Shown here piece after piece: positions 41,776 to 51,906 of a DNA stretch of 64,000 nt. The stretch is taken from positions 310,001 to 374,000 of the forward strand of contig NZ_QVEX01000001.1 of NCBI RefSeq assembly GCF_003434055.1. The letters are read 5' to 3'. Both the position numbers and the translations under genes were made by a program. Source of the stretch: Enterocloster aldenensis (GTDB lineage Bacteria; Bacillota; Clostridia; Lachnospirales; Lachnospiraceae). The notes under the pieces were generated by a model, which was given only the letters and a program-made list of their open reading frames with translations, was not told where the DNA came from and ran no database searches. How positions within the stretch are numbered: the stretch's first letter is position 1; each line of letters starts with the position of its first letter.

Positions 41776-43170
41776 TTACTGTGCGTCAGCCACATTCTGT
41801 ACGCCCTTCAGTTCCTGGGCCGGGTCAGCGCCGGCTGCCACGTTCTGCATTGCAACCTGGATTGCGGTCTCGATTTCGCTGTTGACCAGTTTACGGTTTC
41901 CAACCGCATTGCTTACATAGTAGTTCACTTCGTCAATGGACTGCTGCTGCAGTTCCCCGTCCACGGTTCCTGTATACTGGATTTCACTGGATACAGGCGC
42001 TCCCTGGAGACGGTTCACCCAATACTGCTGTCCCTCCCCATTGGACATGTAATCAACAAACCGCATGGCTGCTTCCTTTTCCTTGCAGTCCTTGTTGACT
42101 GCCAGCACAATGTCCACGCCGGATGTGCCGCATATGGTTCCATCCTCTGTCATGGATGGGAATACGCTCATTCCGATGATATCTTTCCGGTTTGAAATCT
42201 CAGTACCCTGAATCTCCGGCGCGGACGGGGAAACCGGGCCAAGATGCCATGAACCGGTCAGGAAGAACACGGCCTTTCCTGCAAAGAAATACTGGTCCCT
42301 GGCATCCGGATAAGTGGCCACGCCAAGGGCACCGTCCTCAAATATACCGTCGTTAAACAGGTTCTGCCATGCCTTCATGGTATCTACAAAACACTGGTCT
42401 GTCCATGGGCGTTTTCCCTGCTCCGCCTCATAGACAGCGCCTTCCTCAAATTCATTTGAAATCTGGACAAACCAGTCAGAGTTAATCCAGTCGTCCGCTG
42501 CTCCGGCAGCCACACACACATAACCTTTTGCCTTTGCCTTTTCAGCCGCATCTTTTAATTCTGCGTAAGTGGCGGGGACCTTTTCTATCCCGCACTCATC
42601 CATCAGTGTCTTGTTGTACAGAAGGTCCGTCATACCTGCCACCAGCAGCGGCATCCCTACCATATGGCCGTCCTCGGTCACACACTGGTTCACGGCTGTC
42701 CCGCTGATGATTTTGTCCCATCCGGGCAGGTACTGGTCTGCCAGGCCTTTCATGTCCTCTGTAAACGGCGCATACTGCCTGGCCATGGGGCCGGTGGTAA
42801 GTCCAAACAGGTCGGGACCTGTTCCTGATGCCATTGCAACCTGAAGCTTTTCAAAGTAATCGTCCTGCTCTGTCCTGATATAATCAATCTTAATATCCGG
42901 ATTCGCCTTCTCAAAATCAGCAATCATTGTCTCAGACTGTTCAACCGTGGGAAGCCAGGACCAGTATGTCAGGGTCACCTGCCCGCCGCCGGTCCCGGTA
43001 CTGTCTGACGGCACACCCTCTGTGCTGTCCGCCCCACTGTCCTTTGCAGCGCTTTCCTGGTTCTGTCCCGGGGCCCCGGCTGTATTTCCTTTATCAGGGC
43101 CTCCACATGCTGTCAGTGAAGCCGCCATAACGGCTGCCAGTGTCATTGCCATTATTCTTCTCTTCCTCAT
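41776..43170 (-). CDS. ABC sugar transporter solute-binding lipoprotein (family 1)
   Basis: 464 residues. Lipoprotein signal with LTAC (Cys22), a Ser/Gly/Asp-rich linker (about 24-60), then the family-1 fold: VTLTYWSWLPTVEQSETMIADFEKANPDIKI (in part), YIRTEQDDYFEKLQVAMASGTGPDLFGL and FLTGSWHLGPVSP. It binds an oligosaccharide outside the membrane for the two permeases at 45169-46850. It is the last gene, 98 bases after GH43; usual order puts it first. No ATPase gene is in the operon, so a shared MsmK-type ATPase elsewhere would energise it. Confidence 0.94.
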   Translation of the reverse strand: MRKRRIMAMTLAAVMAASLTACGGPDKGNTAGAPGQNQESAAKDSGADSTEGVPSDSTGTGGGQVTLTYWSWLPTVEQSETMIADFEKANPDIKIDYIRTEQDDYFEKLQVAMASGTGPDLFGLTTGPMARQYAPFTEDMKGLADQYLPGWDKIISGTAVNQCVTEDGHMVGMPLLVAGMTDLLYNKTLMDECGIEKVPATYAELKDAAEKAKAKGYVCVAAGAADDWINSDWFVQISNEFEEGAVYEAEQGKRPWTDQCFVDTMKAWQNLFNDGIFEDGALGVATYPDARDQYFFAGKAVFFLTGSWHLGPVSPSAPEIQGTEISNRKDIIGMSVFPSMTEDGTICGTSGVDIVLAVNKDCKEKEAAMRFVDYMSNGEGQQYWVNRLQGAPVSSEIQYTGTVDGELQQQSIDEVNYYVSNAVGNRKLVNSEIETAIQVAMQNVAAGADPAQELKGVQNVADAQ

Positions 43171-43268
43171 TCTTTAAACCTCCCGTTTTTGCTTTTTTGT
43201 ATCTGACTCCGTATCTAAAGCATACCTTATATTCAGGGCCTGTGTGACTCCATTTTTTTGCGTTTCAT

Positions 43269-45137
43269 TTAAATTTTTGTGTAGCTGTACCGGGTTATCC
43301 TTATACCTTGTATCTGGATTGTAAATGCTGCTCCGCCTATCTGTAAAGGAGGAATCGGCTTCCCATCCAGCAGCATCCATTCCTGGTCCCGGAACACTGC
43401 ACGGTACAGGGAAAACTGCCTGTTTCTGTCACATCCGGTCTGGATGAGTGTCTGTCCCAGTACAGTATCACCCCGCAAAATCTGTATGGATGGCTGCTCC
43501 CCATCCACGGTAAACTCAAATTCCTCGGTATGGTCTTCACCCCATGGCTTCTCTGCCAGAACTGCCTTTCCTGTGCCAAAGGACAGACCTTCCTCATCAG
43601 CAGTTCCTTTTGAAAATCCATAAAATGCCGTCATTTTCTGAAGCTGCCTGCCTTCCAGACGGGCATGTTCCGTCACAGCCATGCTGCTGATCATGACCTG
43701 GGTAAAATACGGCACAACGCCAATCCTGCCCAAGGCATGTCCGGCACTTCCTGACGCATCGTCCGCTTTCTCCATTCCCATACAGCATGTATGGGCGGTT
43801 AACGCGGGCTGCTCATCCAACCATATATCAAAGCTGTTAAAGTTCCTCTGTACCGTTAGCAGATGAGGCACTTTATAATCAAAATCCACAGGCAGTCCCC
43901 AGTCTGCAATTTCCGCCGCAGCTCCGTCAAAGCATTCTAAAAGCGTCAGTTTTCCCTGTCCGGAATGCAGCCTTGCCTCCACATGGTTCCTCTCATCCAG
44001 GTAATCCAAATAGATTCCGTACCTGGCCCCGCAGTGGCTCCTTCCTGCTTTTATCCAGCACTCCATACGGTAGACAAGGGGGCTTTCCCCTGCCCAGAAT
44101 GTTTCCTTTACCTCCTGTTCCCGCACCATGATATGGGGTAATAAGGGACTGGATTTCTCCCACATGGACGGACCAGAACACATCATATGCCTGCCGTTAA
44201 AGTACAGCGGGTCAATACGCATATTCCTCTGTTCTGTCCCAAGAACCAGTTCATCCGCCGCATTCCTTCCATGGTATACAATCCATTCGTCCACCAGGTT
44301 CGGCGCCTTTGCCACGGTATTGTGTCCCGTGCCTTCCACTTGTCCATTCCTCTTTAAAAGCGGACAGAAGGTATATGGGTCGGGATACTTGTGCCACTCC
44401 ATCTCATGGAACATTGCCTTTTCATCCGCCACCGATGTCCCCACAAAATAGTCCTCATGTTCATAGGCATTGGCTGAATAAAGCAGCCACATCTTCCCGT
44501 TATGGGATACGGTACAGGCGCCCTCAATGGTGTACCAGTCCCTTCCGTCACCAAACCTGTTTTCCTCAAATATCTCCTTGCGGATACTGGGTACGACCAC
44601 CGGCCTCGGATGACCTGAAAACTGGTACGGGCCCCGCATTTCATCTAACAGGATACATGTTCCGGCCACCTTATCCTCGGTCCCAAGCCAATCATTGACA
44701 GAATAAAACATGTACATTTTCCCGCCCCATATCACCGGGTGGGAGTCAATGGAAAAATGGTCAAAAAACGTCTTTTCCCACACAAAGGGACCCAGGGGAT
44801 TCTCTGCTTTTGCCACCTTAAGATGCTGTTCATGACAGTCTGCTTCCTCTATGGGAATATTGGAATAATACATGTAAAACGTGCCGTTCAGATAGATGAC
44901 GGAAGGCGCCCAGTAATGATGGTATCCTTGTTCACGGATTGCATAACCCCTGTATTCCCAGTGCACCAGATCCTCTGAAACACTTACCTTTGCACCGTGT
45001 TCATCGGATGAATAGCAGTAGTACCGGCCGCACCAGCGCAGGACGAACGGATCCGGGTTGGTGTGTATTTTCCCATCTGAAAACGGAACCGGGTTGCAAT
45101 AGGTACTGTCGCCTGTTACAGGCATGAAATCATTCAT
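43269..45137 (-). CDS. GH43-family glycoside hydrolase (arabinosidase/xylosidase type)
   Basis: 622 residues. Five-bladed propeller with family residues: the catalytic base region HTNPDPFVLRWCGRYYCYSS (Asp), the DSHPVIWGGKMYMFYS motif, and the acid Glu in IEGACTVSHNGKMWLLYSA. The blades end near 330; a C-terminal beta domain (about 345-620) follows, as in several GH43 subfamilies. There is no signal peptide, so it acts inside the cell on imported oligosaccharide. It likely removes arabinose or xylose units from plant arabinan/arabinoxylan fragments; the exact linkage cannot be read. It lies between the permease and binding-protein genes. Confidence 0.92.
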   Translation of the reverse strand: MNDFMPVTGDSTYCNPVPFSDGKIHTNPDPFVLRWCGRYYCYSSDEHGAKVSVSEDLVHWEYRGYAIREQGYHHYWAPSVIYLNGTFYMYYSNIPIEEADCHEQHLKVAKAENPLGPFVWEKTFFDHFSIDSHPVIWGGKMYMFYSVNDWLGTEDKVAGTCILLDEMRGPYQFSGHPRPVVVPSIRKEIFEENRFGDGRDWYTIEGACTVSHNGKMWLLYSANAYEHEDYFVGTSVADEKAMFHEMEWHKYPDPYTFCPLLKRNGQVEGTGHNTVAKAPNLVDEWIVYHGRNAADELVLGTEQRNMRIDPLYFNGRHMMCSGPSMWEKSSPLLPHIMVREQEVKETFWAGESPLVYRMECWIKAGRSHCGARYGIYLDYLDERNHVEARLHSGQGKLTLLECFDGAAAEIADWGLPVDFDYKVPHLLTVQRNFNSFDIWLDEQPALTAHTCCMGMEKADDASGSAGHALGRIGVVPYFTQVMISSMAVTEHARLEGRQLQKMTAFYGFSKGTADEEGLSFGTGKAVLAEKPWGEDHTEEFEFTVDGEQPSIQILRGDTVLGQTLIQTGCDRNRQFSLYRAVFRDQEWMLLDGKPIPPLQIGGAAFTIQIQGIRITRYSYTKI

Positions 45138-45168
45138 ATGTGACCTCCAGATTCATATGTTTATTGTA

Positions 45169-45972
45169 TCAGCCTTTGACCGAACCGCTGGTAATCCCCC
45201 CAACCAGGAACTTCTGGCTGAAAAGGTAAACGATAATGGACGGCAGCGTTAAAAGCATCATGACCGCATAAATCCTTGCCACATCCGCCGGACTTTGGTA
45301 TGTGCTGGACACAAAGTACTGGGCTGCCAGGGTAACGGTATAGTTTTCCTCGCTTCTCATGACCAAAAGGGGGACCAGATAGTCATTCCAGGAATAAATG
45401 AAGGTCAGCACCAGCACATTGGCTATGATCGGGCCGCTTAACGGCACCATGAACTCCAGCCAGATGCAGAAGCTGGATGCCCCGTCAATCCTGGCGCTTT
45501 CTAAAAGCTCATCCGGAATGGTATCAAAATAATTCTTAATCATCAAAAGCATCATTGGAGCGTTAAACGCCACCAGTGGGATCATGACCCCCAGATGCCT
45601 GTCTAAAAGCCCAAAATTTTTGATGGCCGCAAAAAGGGGGCTGGTCACAGCGGCCACCGGAACCGCAAGGCATGCAAGGACTGCGCCGTAAAGCAGCCTC
45701 CCTCCGAAAAACTCCATTTTAGAAAATGCAAATGCTGCCAGTGTAGTGATAAGCGTCACCAGGACCGCGGTGCCTACCGCGATGAACATACTGTTGAACA
45801 CCACCCTGAAATAGCTGATTTTATCATAGCTGAGCACGTATTGATAGTTTCCGATCCCATTAATCTGAAAGGACTTCACAAAGGCCGTGCCGATTGGAAG
45901 GAGCCATATAAGGGCGAACAGGACAAATATAAGATAGGTGGGGGCTGCTGTTTTCCATTGGTTCTTTTTCAT
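45169..45972 (-). CDS. ABC sugar transporter permease (MalG/AraQ type)
   Basis: 267 residues from ATG 45972 (AAGGAGG seven bases upstream; a TTG two codons earlier is also open). Six membrane helices; the EAA loop is ELLESARIDGASSFCIWLEFMVPLSGP, the contact for the ATPase. It forms the channel with the preceding permease, two bases away. It completes a carbohydrate importer of the CUT1 class. Confidence 0.95.
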   Translation of the reverse strand: MKKNQWKTAAPTYLIFVLFALIWLLPIGTAFVKSFQINGIGNYQYVLSYDKISYFRVVFNSMFIAVGTAVLVTLITTLAAFAFSKMEFFGGRLLYGAVLACLAVPVAAVTSPLFAAIKNFGLLDRHLGVMIPLVAFNAPMMLLMIKNYFDTIPDELLESARIDGASSFCIWLEFMVPLSGPIIANVLVLTFIYSWNDYLVPLLVMRSEENYTVTLAAQYFVSSTYQSPADVARIYAVMMLLTLPSIIVYLFSQKFLVGGITSGSVKG

Positions 45973-45974
45973 CC

Positions 45975-46850
45975 TCAATCCTCCTTGCCAAGCTTAATCT
46001 GCAGAAACGACATGATAACCGCAATCATCAGGATGGCCACTCCGATGGAGGCTGCTCCTCCTGCGTTAAAATCCTTAAAAGCCTTTTCATAAAGGTAGGT
46101 ATTCAGCACGGTGCTGGACCTTCCGGGACCGCCTCCTGTCAGCAGCTTTACAATGTCAAATGTCTTTAAGGAACCCACGATCCCAAGAATGATCAGTACA
46201 TTGGTGGTTCCCTTTACCATGGGGAATGTGATGGATAGCGTGGTTCTCCAGAACCCGGCCCCGTCAATCCTGGCAGCCTCATACACGTCATCCGGAAGGC
46301 TCATCAGGCCTGCATAATAGATAATCATGGAAAAGCCCATCCACTGGAATATGTTGACGATGATGACGGATAACAGCGCATATCTGGGGTCCCCCAGCCA
46401 GCTGACCGCAAATGCATTAAGGCCTGCCGCCCTGAGGAATGTGTTGAGGGCGCCGTTGGTGGGGTCCATCAGGATACGGAAAATAGCCGTGATAATGGAT
46501 GTTGCCATGGCAATGGGCATAAAGTATATGGCCTTGAAAAGGTTGCTGCCAGGCAGCCGGTTCTTAAGCAGCACTGCCAGCAGGAATCCCAGTGCGGCCT
46601 GGATGAATACCGTGCCGAAAAAAAAGATTACATTGTTGGCCACCGCTGTCCAGAAGGTCTTATCATGCAGCATTTTCGTATAATTCTTTAAGCCGACAAA
46701 GTTCATTTCCTTGGACATCCCATTCCAGTCCGTGAAGCTGGTTCCCACCGTACAGATAATACAGTAGTAAATCAGTGCAAAAGACAGGACCATCAGCGGC
46801 AGGATATAAAGATACGCGGACCAGTTGTTTTTTTTCTTTAATTGATTCAT
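45975..46850 (-). CDS. ABC sugar transporter permease (MalF/UgpA type)
   Basis: 291 residues from ATG 46850, with AGGAGG upstream; the longer frame to 46892 has no site. Six membrane helices; the EAA loop is DVYEAARIDGAGFWRTTLSITFPMVKG. It pairs with the permease that follows. Upstream lies the YesN regulator gene, so the importer is the direct target of the YesMN pair. Confidence 0.95.
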   Translation of the reverse strand: MNQLKKKNNWSAYLYILPLMVLSFALIYYCIICTVGTSFTDWNGMSKEMNFVGLKNYTKMLHDKTFWTAVANNVIFFFGTVFIQAALGFLLAVLLKNRLPGSNLFKAIYFMPIAMATSIITAIFRILMDPTNGALNTFLRAAGLNAFAVSWLGDPRYALLSVIIVNIFQWMGFSMIIYYAGLMSLPDDVYEAARIDGAGFWRTTLSITFPMVKGTTNVLIILGIVGSLKTFDIVKLLTGGGPGRSSTVLNTYLYEKAFKDFNAGGAASIGVAILMIAVIMSFLQIKLGKED

Positions 46851-46922
46851 TATGGCCACCTCCTGATACATATTATAAAAGGAGGCAGCCATAAAAAGGA
46901 TACTAATATTTTGGGATTTACT

Positions 46923-48473
46923 CTAATTTTTTGCCATGAATTCGCTGGGCGTCAGCCCCTCAGATTCCTTGAATATCTTAAAGAAATACGTATAGCTGCG
47001 GAATCCCGACTGTTCAATGATTTCCTTCATGGTCATATCACGGCGTATCAACAGGCTTTTTGCCTTGTTCACCCGCTGCTGGTTCAGGTATTCCACAAAC
47101 CGCTGTCCTGTCTCCTGCTTAAACTGCCGGCTGAGATAAGTGTAACTGCTGCCTGTGACCTCGGCGCATTTTTCCAGGGAAATGTCACTGGCAAAATTCT
47201 CACGGACATAGTTAAGTACCTGCTGTATGACAGGGGAATACTCCCTCCCGTCCGGCTGCGGACCGGCTTCCCGGCTGCGCGCATATAACTCCAGGATATC
47301 CTCCCTGAACTGTTCCAGTATTTCATACTCCCGGATGCGTTCCAGGACAGCGTCCCTGTCCTTTTCATCCACCTCCCGGTTCCCGGCAATCAGGCCTGCC
47401 AGACGCTGGCTGATATCCCTGACCCGCTTAAGGGGCGCCCTTACCTCTTCCATCCAGCAAAAAAATCCGTTCAGTGTTTCCGCCGTGCCTCCTGTCCCGC
47501 TTTCCAGTTCAAAGGCCAGCTGCTTCCAGTAGTTTGGAGGTATGTCTTCCGTTCCATAATGAAGCTTTCTGGCCATGGCAGCCGCAGTGACACGGTTTCC
47601 GCCTATGTATAATTTGTCCTCCAGCAGCCCATCCATCTCATATGCATCCTTCACCGCTGCTTTCAGGTCTGTCTGGGGATTGCCGCATATGATTGTAACC
47701 GTAAGGTCCAGCATGCGGATAATCTGACGCTGGAGCCGTCCTGCCAGGTTTTTTATCACGTTCAGCATGTAAAGGGTGCTGGTGACGCCGGTAAACGATA
47801 CCAGCAGGATTAGGTGTTCCTGCCTGGTCTGCCAGATCAGATACCCGTATTCCTTGCCCAGAATCTGCCCCAGGATATCGATTACCGCCTTGCAGATATC
47901 GTGTTTATAATCAGCCGGCTTTGCCCCCGGCGGAAAGCTGTAATCCGGGCTGATTGCAATGGCCGCCATGTTGGAGCAGCTAAAATCCAGCACGCCGCTG
48001 TCCGCCATGCTCCTGATATTGTCCGCCGTAAAATCCTTCCTGTCATAAAAGCAATAGCCCACACGGTGCCGGATGGTACGTTCCTCCGGCACAATCTTAT
48101 ACTTATCCCTTGCCTGGTCCAGGACTGATATAAGATGTTTCCTGGTCAGCTCATGTTTAAGCAGGTAATTGGCAGCGCCGTTGACAAGGCTTCCCCTTAC
48201 GTAATCGAAATTATCAAAGGCGCTGATTGCTATGACCGGAAGGAATTCGTTGATTACATGGATCATCCGGATTAACTCCACACCGTTCATTCCCGGCATC
48301 TGCATGTCGCAGAGAAGGATATCGATATCATTTCCCCGCAGCCAGTCCAGGGCGGCGTTCCCATCGGAGAAATCAGCCACCACTTCGTAGGATCCGTTAT
48401 CCTCCAGCAGCTTTTTAATGGTATTCCTGCTGATCAGCTCATCATCCACAATCATCAGTTTTATTTTTGCCAT
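46923..48473 (-). CDS. YesN-type response regulator with AraC DNA-binding domain
   Basis: 516 residues. Receiver domain at 1-120 with Asp56 (LLCDMQMPGMNG) and Lys near 106 in NYLLKHE; a helical middle region (about 150-400); C-terminal AraC double helix-turn-helix (about 410-514; ISLEKCAEVTGSSYTYLSRQFKQETG, MKEIIEQSGFRSYTYFFKIFKESEGLTPSEF, quoted in part). It activates sugar-uptake operons after phosphorylation by YesM. Its gene starts 18 bases after the kinase stop. Confidence 0.95.
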   Translation of the reverse strand: MAKIKLMIVDDELISRNTIKKLLEDNGSYEVVADFSDGNAALDWLRGNDIDILLCDMQMPGMNGVELIRMIHVINEFLPVIAISAFDNFDYVRGSLVNGAANYLLKHELTRKHLISVLDQARDKYKIVPEERTIRHRVGYCFYDRKDFTADNIRSMADSGVLDFSCSNMAAIAISPDYSFPPGAKPADYKHDICKAVIDILGQILGKEYGYLIWQTRQEHLILLVSFTGVTSTLYMLNVIKNLAGRLQRQIIRMLDLTVTIICGNPQTDLKAAVKDAYEMDGLLEDKLYIGGNRVTAAAMARKLHYGTEDIPPNYWKQLAFELESGTGGTAETLNGFFCWMEEVRAPLKRVRDISQRLAGLIAGNREVDEKDRDAVLERIREYEILEQFREDILELYARSREAGPQPDGREYSPVIQQVLNYVRENFASDISLEKCAEVTGSSYTYLSRQFKQETGQRFVEYLNQQRVNKAKSLLIRRDMTMKEIIEQSGFRSYTYFFKIFKESEGLTPSEFMAKN

Positions 48474-48491
48474 CTATCCCCTCATACCTCC

Positions 48492-50279
48492 TTATTCCTC
48501 TCCCGCGCCGTCCACTGCCGGCAGGAGTAATACGGCCTTTGTATAGTTTCCCGGGCTGCTCTCATAACGGATTCCGAAGTCCTCGCCGAAAAACAGACGG
48601 ATCCTGGCATTTACATTGGAAATGCCAATACCGTTAAACCGTTTCCTGTCTCCGGCCGGCGTGCTTAAGACTGCCTCAATCTGCTCCTTTGTCATGCCTT
48701 CCCCGTTATCCTCAATGACAATATTCAGCTTATCGTCCTCCCTCCATGCCTCAATCCTGATCAGCCCCTGCCTGGACAGGTCACCGGGCAGGCCGTGATA
48801 GATTGCATTTTCCATAATGGGCTGCAGGATGAAGCGTGGCACATACAGCTCCTTTGCATCTTCACTGATTTTCTTTTCCACAGCAAAGTCATAGCTGCCG
48901 CTGTATTCAACAATGGTCAGATAATTATCCACATATTCCAGCTCATCCTCCAGGGTTATCATGTCGTTCCTGCGGTGCATCACATTCTGAAGCATGGCGT
49001 TAAGGGAATGGATCAGGGGGACGATGTTGTCCGCGTGCTGCAGCTTTGCCATCCAGACCACATTGTTCAGCACATTGGATATAAAATGCGGGTTGATCTG
49101 GGCCTGGAGGAAATCCATCTCAATCAGCCGCTTCTGCTTTTCCTCCTCCGTAATCCGGCGCATCAGTTCCCGGATGCGGACAACCATATGGTTAAAGGTA
49201 TGCCCCATCTGCCCAATCTCGTCTTCCGCCCTGACAGCATAGCAGACAGACAGGTTGCCTGCCGAAACCTGCTGCATGCTGTCCTTTAGCACCGTGATTT
49301 CCCTGGTGGACCTGGATACCACCAGGCCGGAAAGCAGGCCTGCCAGCAGCAGGATCCCAACCATGATCACTCCTGTAAACAGCGCCGTGTGATAGATATC
49401 CGCCGTATAATAATCCGATGGCAGGGCCATGGTAAAGGTCCAGTCCACATTATCTGCTTGAAATGTATTATATACATATCCCTGTATGGGATGGGAAATA
49501 TCCAGGAGTTCATCGCCGCAGTTGGAGAAAATAAGGGACCTGCTCCCATTGGCAACCTGGAACCTGCTTCCCTCCGGAAGGTTGGAGGAAAACATGTCCT
49601 CGATGACCCCGTAATCAAAATACATCACGGTGTAACCGATTAAATTCTGATTCCAGTCCGTAATCCCCCTGACAGCCGGAACCACATAATCACTGTCATA
49701 GGTGGATTTACCGCCCTCCACATGGATAGGTTCCAGCATGACGATATTTTTCTTAAGCCTGTCCTGGTCCAGCCCCATAATCCGTTCATAGACATCCCCC
49801 TGCCCCTCCACCAGATGGGAGGTGGAAAAGGTACATCCTTCATTTACAATCACGCCAATGCCCACGATATAATACTTATAACCGTTCAGGTCATTGATGA
49901 ATTCCTTTATGATCCTCCTGTTTTTCAGGTATTCCATGTTCCACTGGCCGTTCTCCATGATGGTCCGCTCATTCAGCGCTTTTACCGGCCGTATGATGTT
50001 CCTGTCATTTAACGAGACCATGGCCGCCATATAGGAGGTATCCGTCAGCAGATACTCAAAGGCCTGGCACGCATCCCTCATGGTGCTTCCTGAAATATCC
50101 TTCAGATATGTGTCAGCCATCTTGCTGCTGGCAGTGTACCAGACCGAGGTTATCAGGACGCTGCAAAGCATCAGGACAGCCGTGATGACCATCAGTATCT
50201 TGTTCCTGATTGTCATGTGTTTTATCATTGTCATATAGTTTGGCAGCCTCGTATGGTTTGTTTTCCTCATATGTTCCAT
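48492..50279 (-). CDS. YesM-type sensor histidine kinase
   Basis: 595 residues from ATG 50279 (AAGGAGG five bases upstream; a GTG two codons earlier abuts the site). TM1 (about 22-45), a large extracytoplasmic sensor (about 46-290), TM2 (about 292-315), HAMP, and the LytS/YesM His-kinase box QAQINPHFISNVLNNVVWMA with its His, then an ATPase domain (ENAIYHGLPG, EDNGEGMTKEQIE, GIGISNVNARIRLFFG). It senses an extracellular sugar or receptor-bound sugar and phosphorylates YesN. First gene of the operon. Confidence 0.95.
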   Translation of the reverse strand: MEHMRKTNHTRLPNYMTMIKHMTIRNKILMVITAVLMLCSVLITSVWYTASSKMADTYLKDISGSTMRDACQAFEYLLTDTSYMAAMVSLNDRNIIRPVKALNERTIMENGQWNMEYLKNRRIIKEFINDLNGYKYYIVGIGVIVNEGCTFSTSHLVEGQGDVYERIMGLDQDRLKKNIVMLEPIHVEGGKSTYDSDYVVPAVRGITDWNQNLIGYTVMYFDYGVIEDMFSSNLPEGSRFQVANGSRSLIFSNCGDELLDISHPIQGYVYNTFQADNVDWTFTMALPSDYYTADIYHTALFTGVIMVGILLLAGLLSGLVVSRSTREITVLKDSMQQVSAGNLSVCYAVRAEDEIGQMGHTFNHMVVRIRELMRRITEEEKQKRLIEMDFLQAQINPHFISNVLNNVVWMAKLQHADNIVPLIHSLNAMLQNVMHRRNDMITLEDELEYVDNYLTIVEYSGSYDFAVEKKISEDAKELYVPRFILQPIMENAIYHGLPGDLSRQGLIRIEAWREDDKLNIVIEDNGEGMTKEQIEAVLSTPAGDRKRFNGIGISNVNARIRLFFGEDFGIRYESSPGNYTKAVLLLPAVDGAGEE

Positions 50280-50391
50280 ATCCACCTCCTTAGCAGGCGC
50301 TTCCTTTTATCATTGTAGCATTGCATAGGCAAATATGTTATATGGGTTTTTGATGTCTGTTATGTTTTTTTGCGTTCCCCAGCAAAACTAA

Positions 50392-50428
50392 AAGGACTGA
50401 ACCCTATCCAATATAGGATCCAATCCTT
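50392..50428 (-). terminator. terminator of the amidohydrolase operon
   Basis: Imperfect 16-base arms (13 paired) around a 5-base loop, followed on the minus strand by CCTTTTAGTTTTG. It lies about 80 bases after the amidohydrolase stop. Confidence 0.6.
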
Positions 50429-50508
50429 GTTAGTTGTGTAACCATCCTCTTTCCCTTTTTGCCCTGTCCGCCGCCTGCGCTAAAAAGGAATGGAAGGCCA
50501 GGTATTCC

Positions 50509-51855
50509 TTAATAGGCGCGTTTTATGATCTCCTCCATATGTATCTGCGCTTCCCTGCGTATCTTCTCCTCATCCAGGGTCAGTACTTCCCGGTCCTTCA
50601 TGACAATCTTACCATTGATGACGGAATCCGTCACATCATGCCCGTTGGCAGCCTCCACAACCGTGTTGATCAGGTTCTGGGTGGGGGTCAGATGGGGCTG
50701 GTCAATGTTTAAAAGGATGACGTCTGCCTTCTTTCCCTCTTCCACAGTACCCAGGATATCACCTTTCCCAATGGCGTTGGCGCCTCCCCAGGAGGCCATC
50801 TTGAGAAGGGTGGGACATGTCATGACCACCGGGTTAAAGGAAGGAAGTCCCCAGTATGCCATCATGCCGTAGCGCAGTACCTTCATCTCATCAAACAGGT
50901 CCAGGTTGGACGGGGCCGCGCCGTCGCAGCCAAGACCCACGCTCAGGCCTGCCTGGAGGATCTGGGGCGTTTTGGGAAACCCGTGATTGGACAGGTTGGC
51001 CCTGGGACAGTGGATGACCTTCACATCCCGCCTGGCCATGACCGCAATGTCCTCATCGGACAGCATCACATTATGGGCAGTCAGGAGATTTGGACCAAGG
51101 ACACCCATGGACTCCAGGAACTGGGCCGGGCGCAGCTGGTAATTCTGGAGACAGAAGCTGACCTCGTCCTTGTGCTCACACAGATGGGCGTGGATACCCG
51201 TATGAAGCTCGGCAGCAGCATCCCTTACCATGGCAATCAGTTCCTTTGAACAGGTCATGACCTGGCGGATGGCAAACCAGATGGAAATCCTTCCGTCCCC
51301 TTTTCCGTCATATGCCTGGTACAGTTCCCTGGTATGGTTGACTGCTTCCTCTGCTGTTTCCTTCATTGCGCCGGTGATTGCATTGCCCATATCCATGGTG
51401 GATTTGGCAATGGCCGCACGCATGCCTGATTCCAGCACAGCGTCAGCCACACGCTCCATATGGACGCCGCCGGAATCCGCAAATGAAGTGGTTCCGTTCT
51501 TAATCATCTCCAGACAGGCCAGCTGTCCGCTGATATAGGAGTCCTCAGGCCTTAAGTTACTTTCAAACGGAACCAGGAACCTGGTCCAAACCATGGGATA
51601 TTCATCCGAAACCCTTCCCCGCAGAAGCTGCTGGCAGGTATGGGTATGGCCGTCCACAAGGCCCGGCATCAGGAGCTTGCCTGTACCGTCCAATGTTTCC
51701 GATGGCTGGAAGTTCTCTTTCATTTCCCCGGATGGCCCGATTTTCTTAATCCAGGAATCATGGATGGCTACGCTCAGCTCTTCTGAAACCGTCATGTCCG
51801 GTTGAAGGATGCGGCATCCGTTTATTAAAATATCACATTTTTCCATCTCAATCAT
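50509..51855 (-). CDS. metal-dependent amidohydrolase/deaminase (SsnA/MtaD/TrzA-like)
   Basis: 448 residues; a second ATG three codons in is equally placed for AGGAGG. Metal ligands of the amidohydrolase superfamily: HTH in GLVDGHTHTC (about 70-72), HAHLCEH (His pair), His in TAHNVML and Asp in CDGAAPSN. This set matches mononuclear-zinc deaminases of aromatic nitrogen rings (S-adenosylhomocysteine/methylthioadenosine deaminase, guanine deaminase, chlorohydrolases). It should hydrolyse an amino group, or another leaving group, from a small heterocyclic or amidine substrate. Its partner genes are a DUF3100 membrane protein pair and a LysR regulator, so the substrate is probably imported by them; what it is cannot be read. 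Confidence 0.9.
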   Translation of the reverse strand: MIEMEKCDILINGCRILQPDMTVSEELSVAIHDSWIKKIGPSGEMKENFQPSETLDGTGKLLMPGLVDGHTHTCQQLLRGRVSDEYPMVWTRFLVPFESNLRPEDSYISGQLACLEMIKNGTTSFADSGGVHMERVADAVLESGMRAAIAKSTMDMGNAITGAMKETAEEAVNHTRELYQAYDGKGDGRISIWFAIRQVMTCSKELIAMVRDAAAELHTGIHAHLCEHKDEVSFCLQNYQLRPAQFLESMGVLGPNLLTAHNVMLSDEDIAVMARRDVKVIHCPRANLSNHGFPKTPQILQAGLSVGLGCDGAAPSNLDLFDEMKVLRYGMMAYWGLPSFNPVVMTCPTLLKMASWGGANAIGKGDILGTVEEGKKADVILLNIDQPHLTPTQNLINTVVEAANGHDVTDSVINGKIVMKDREVLTLDEEKIRREAQIHMEEIIKRAY

Positions 51856-51906
51856 TTCCTCCTCGTTCTCATCACTTAATCACTGCCCATCCGGCGCTTA
51901 CGGGGC

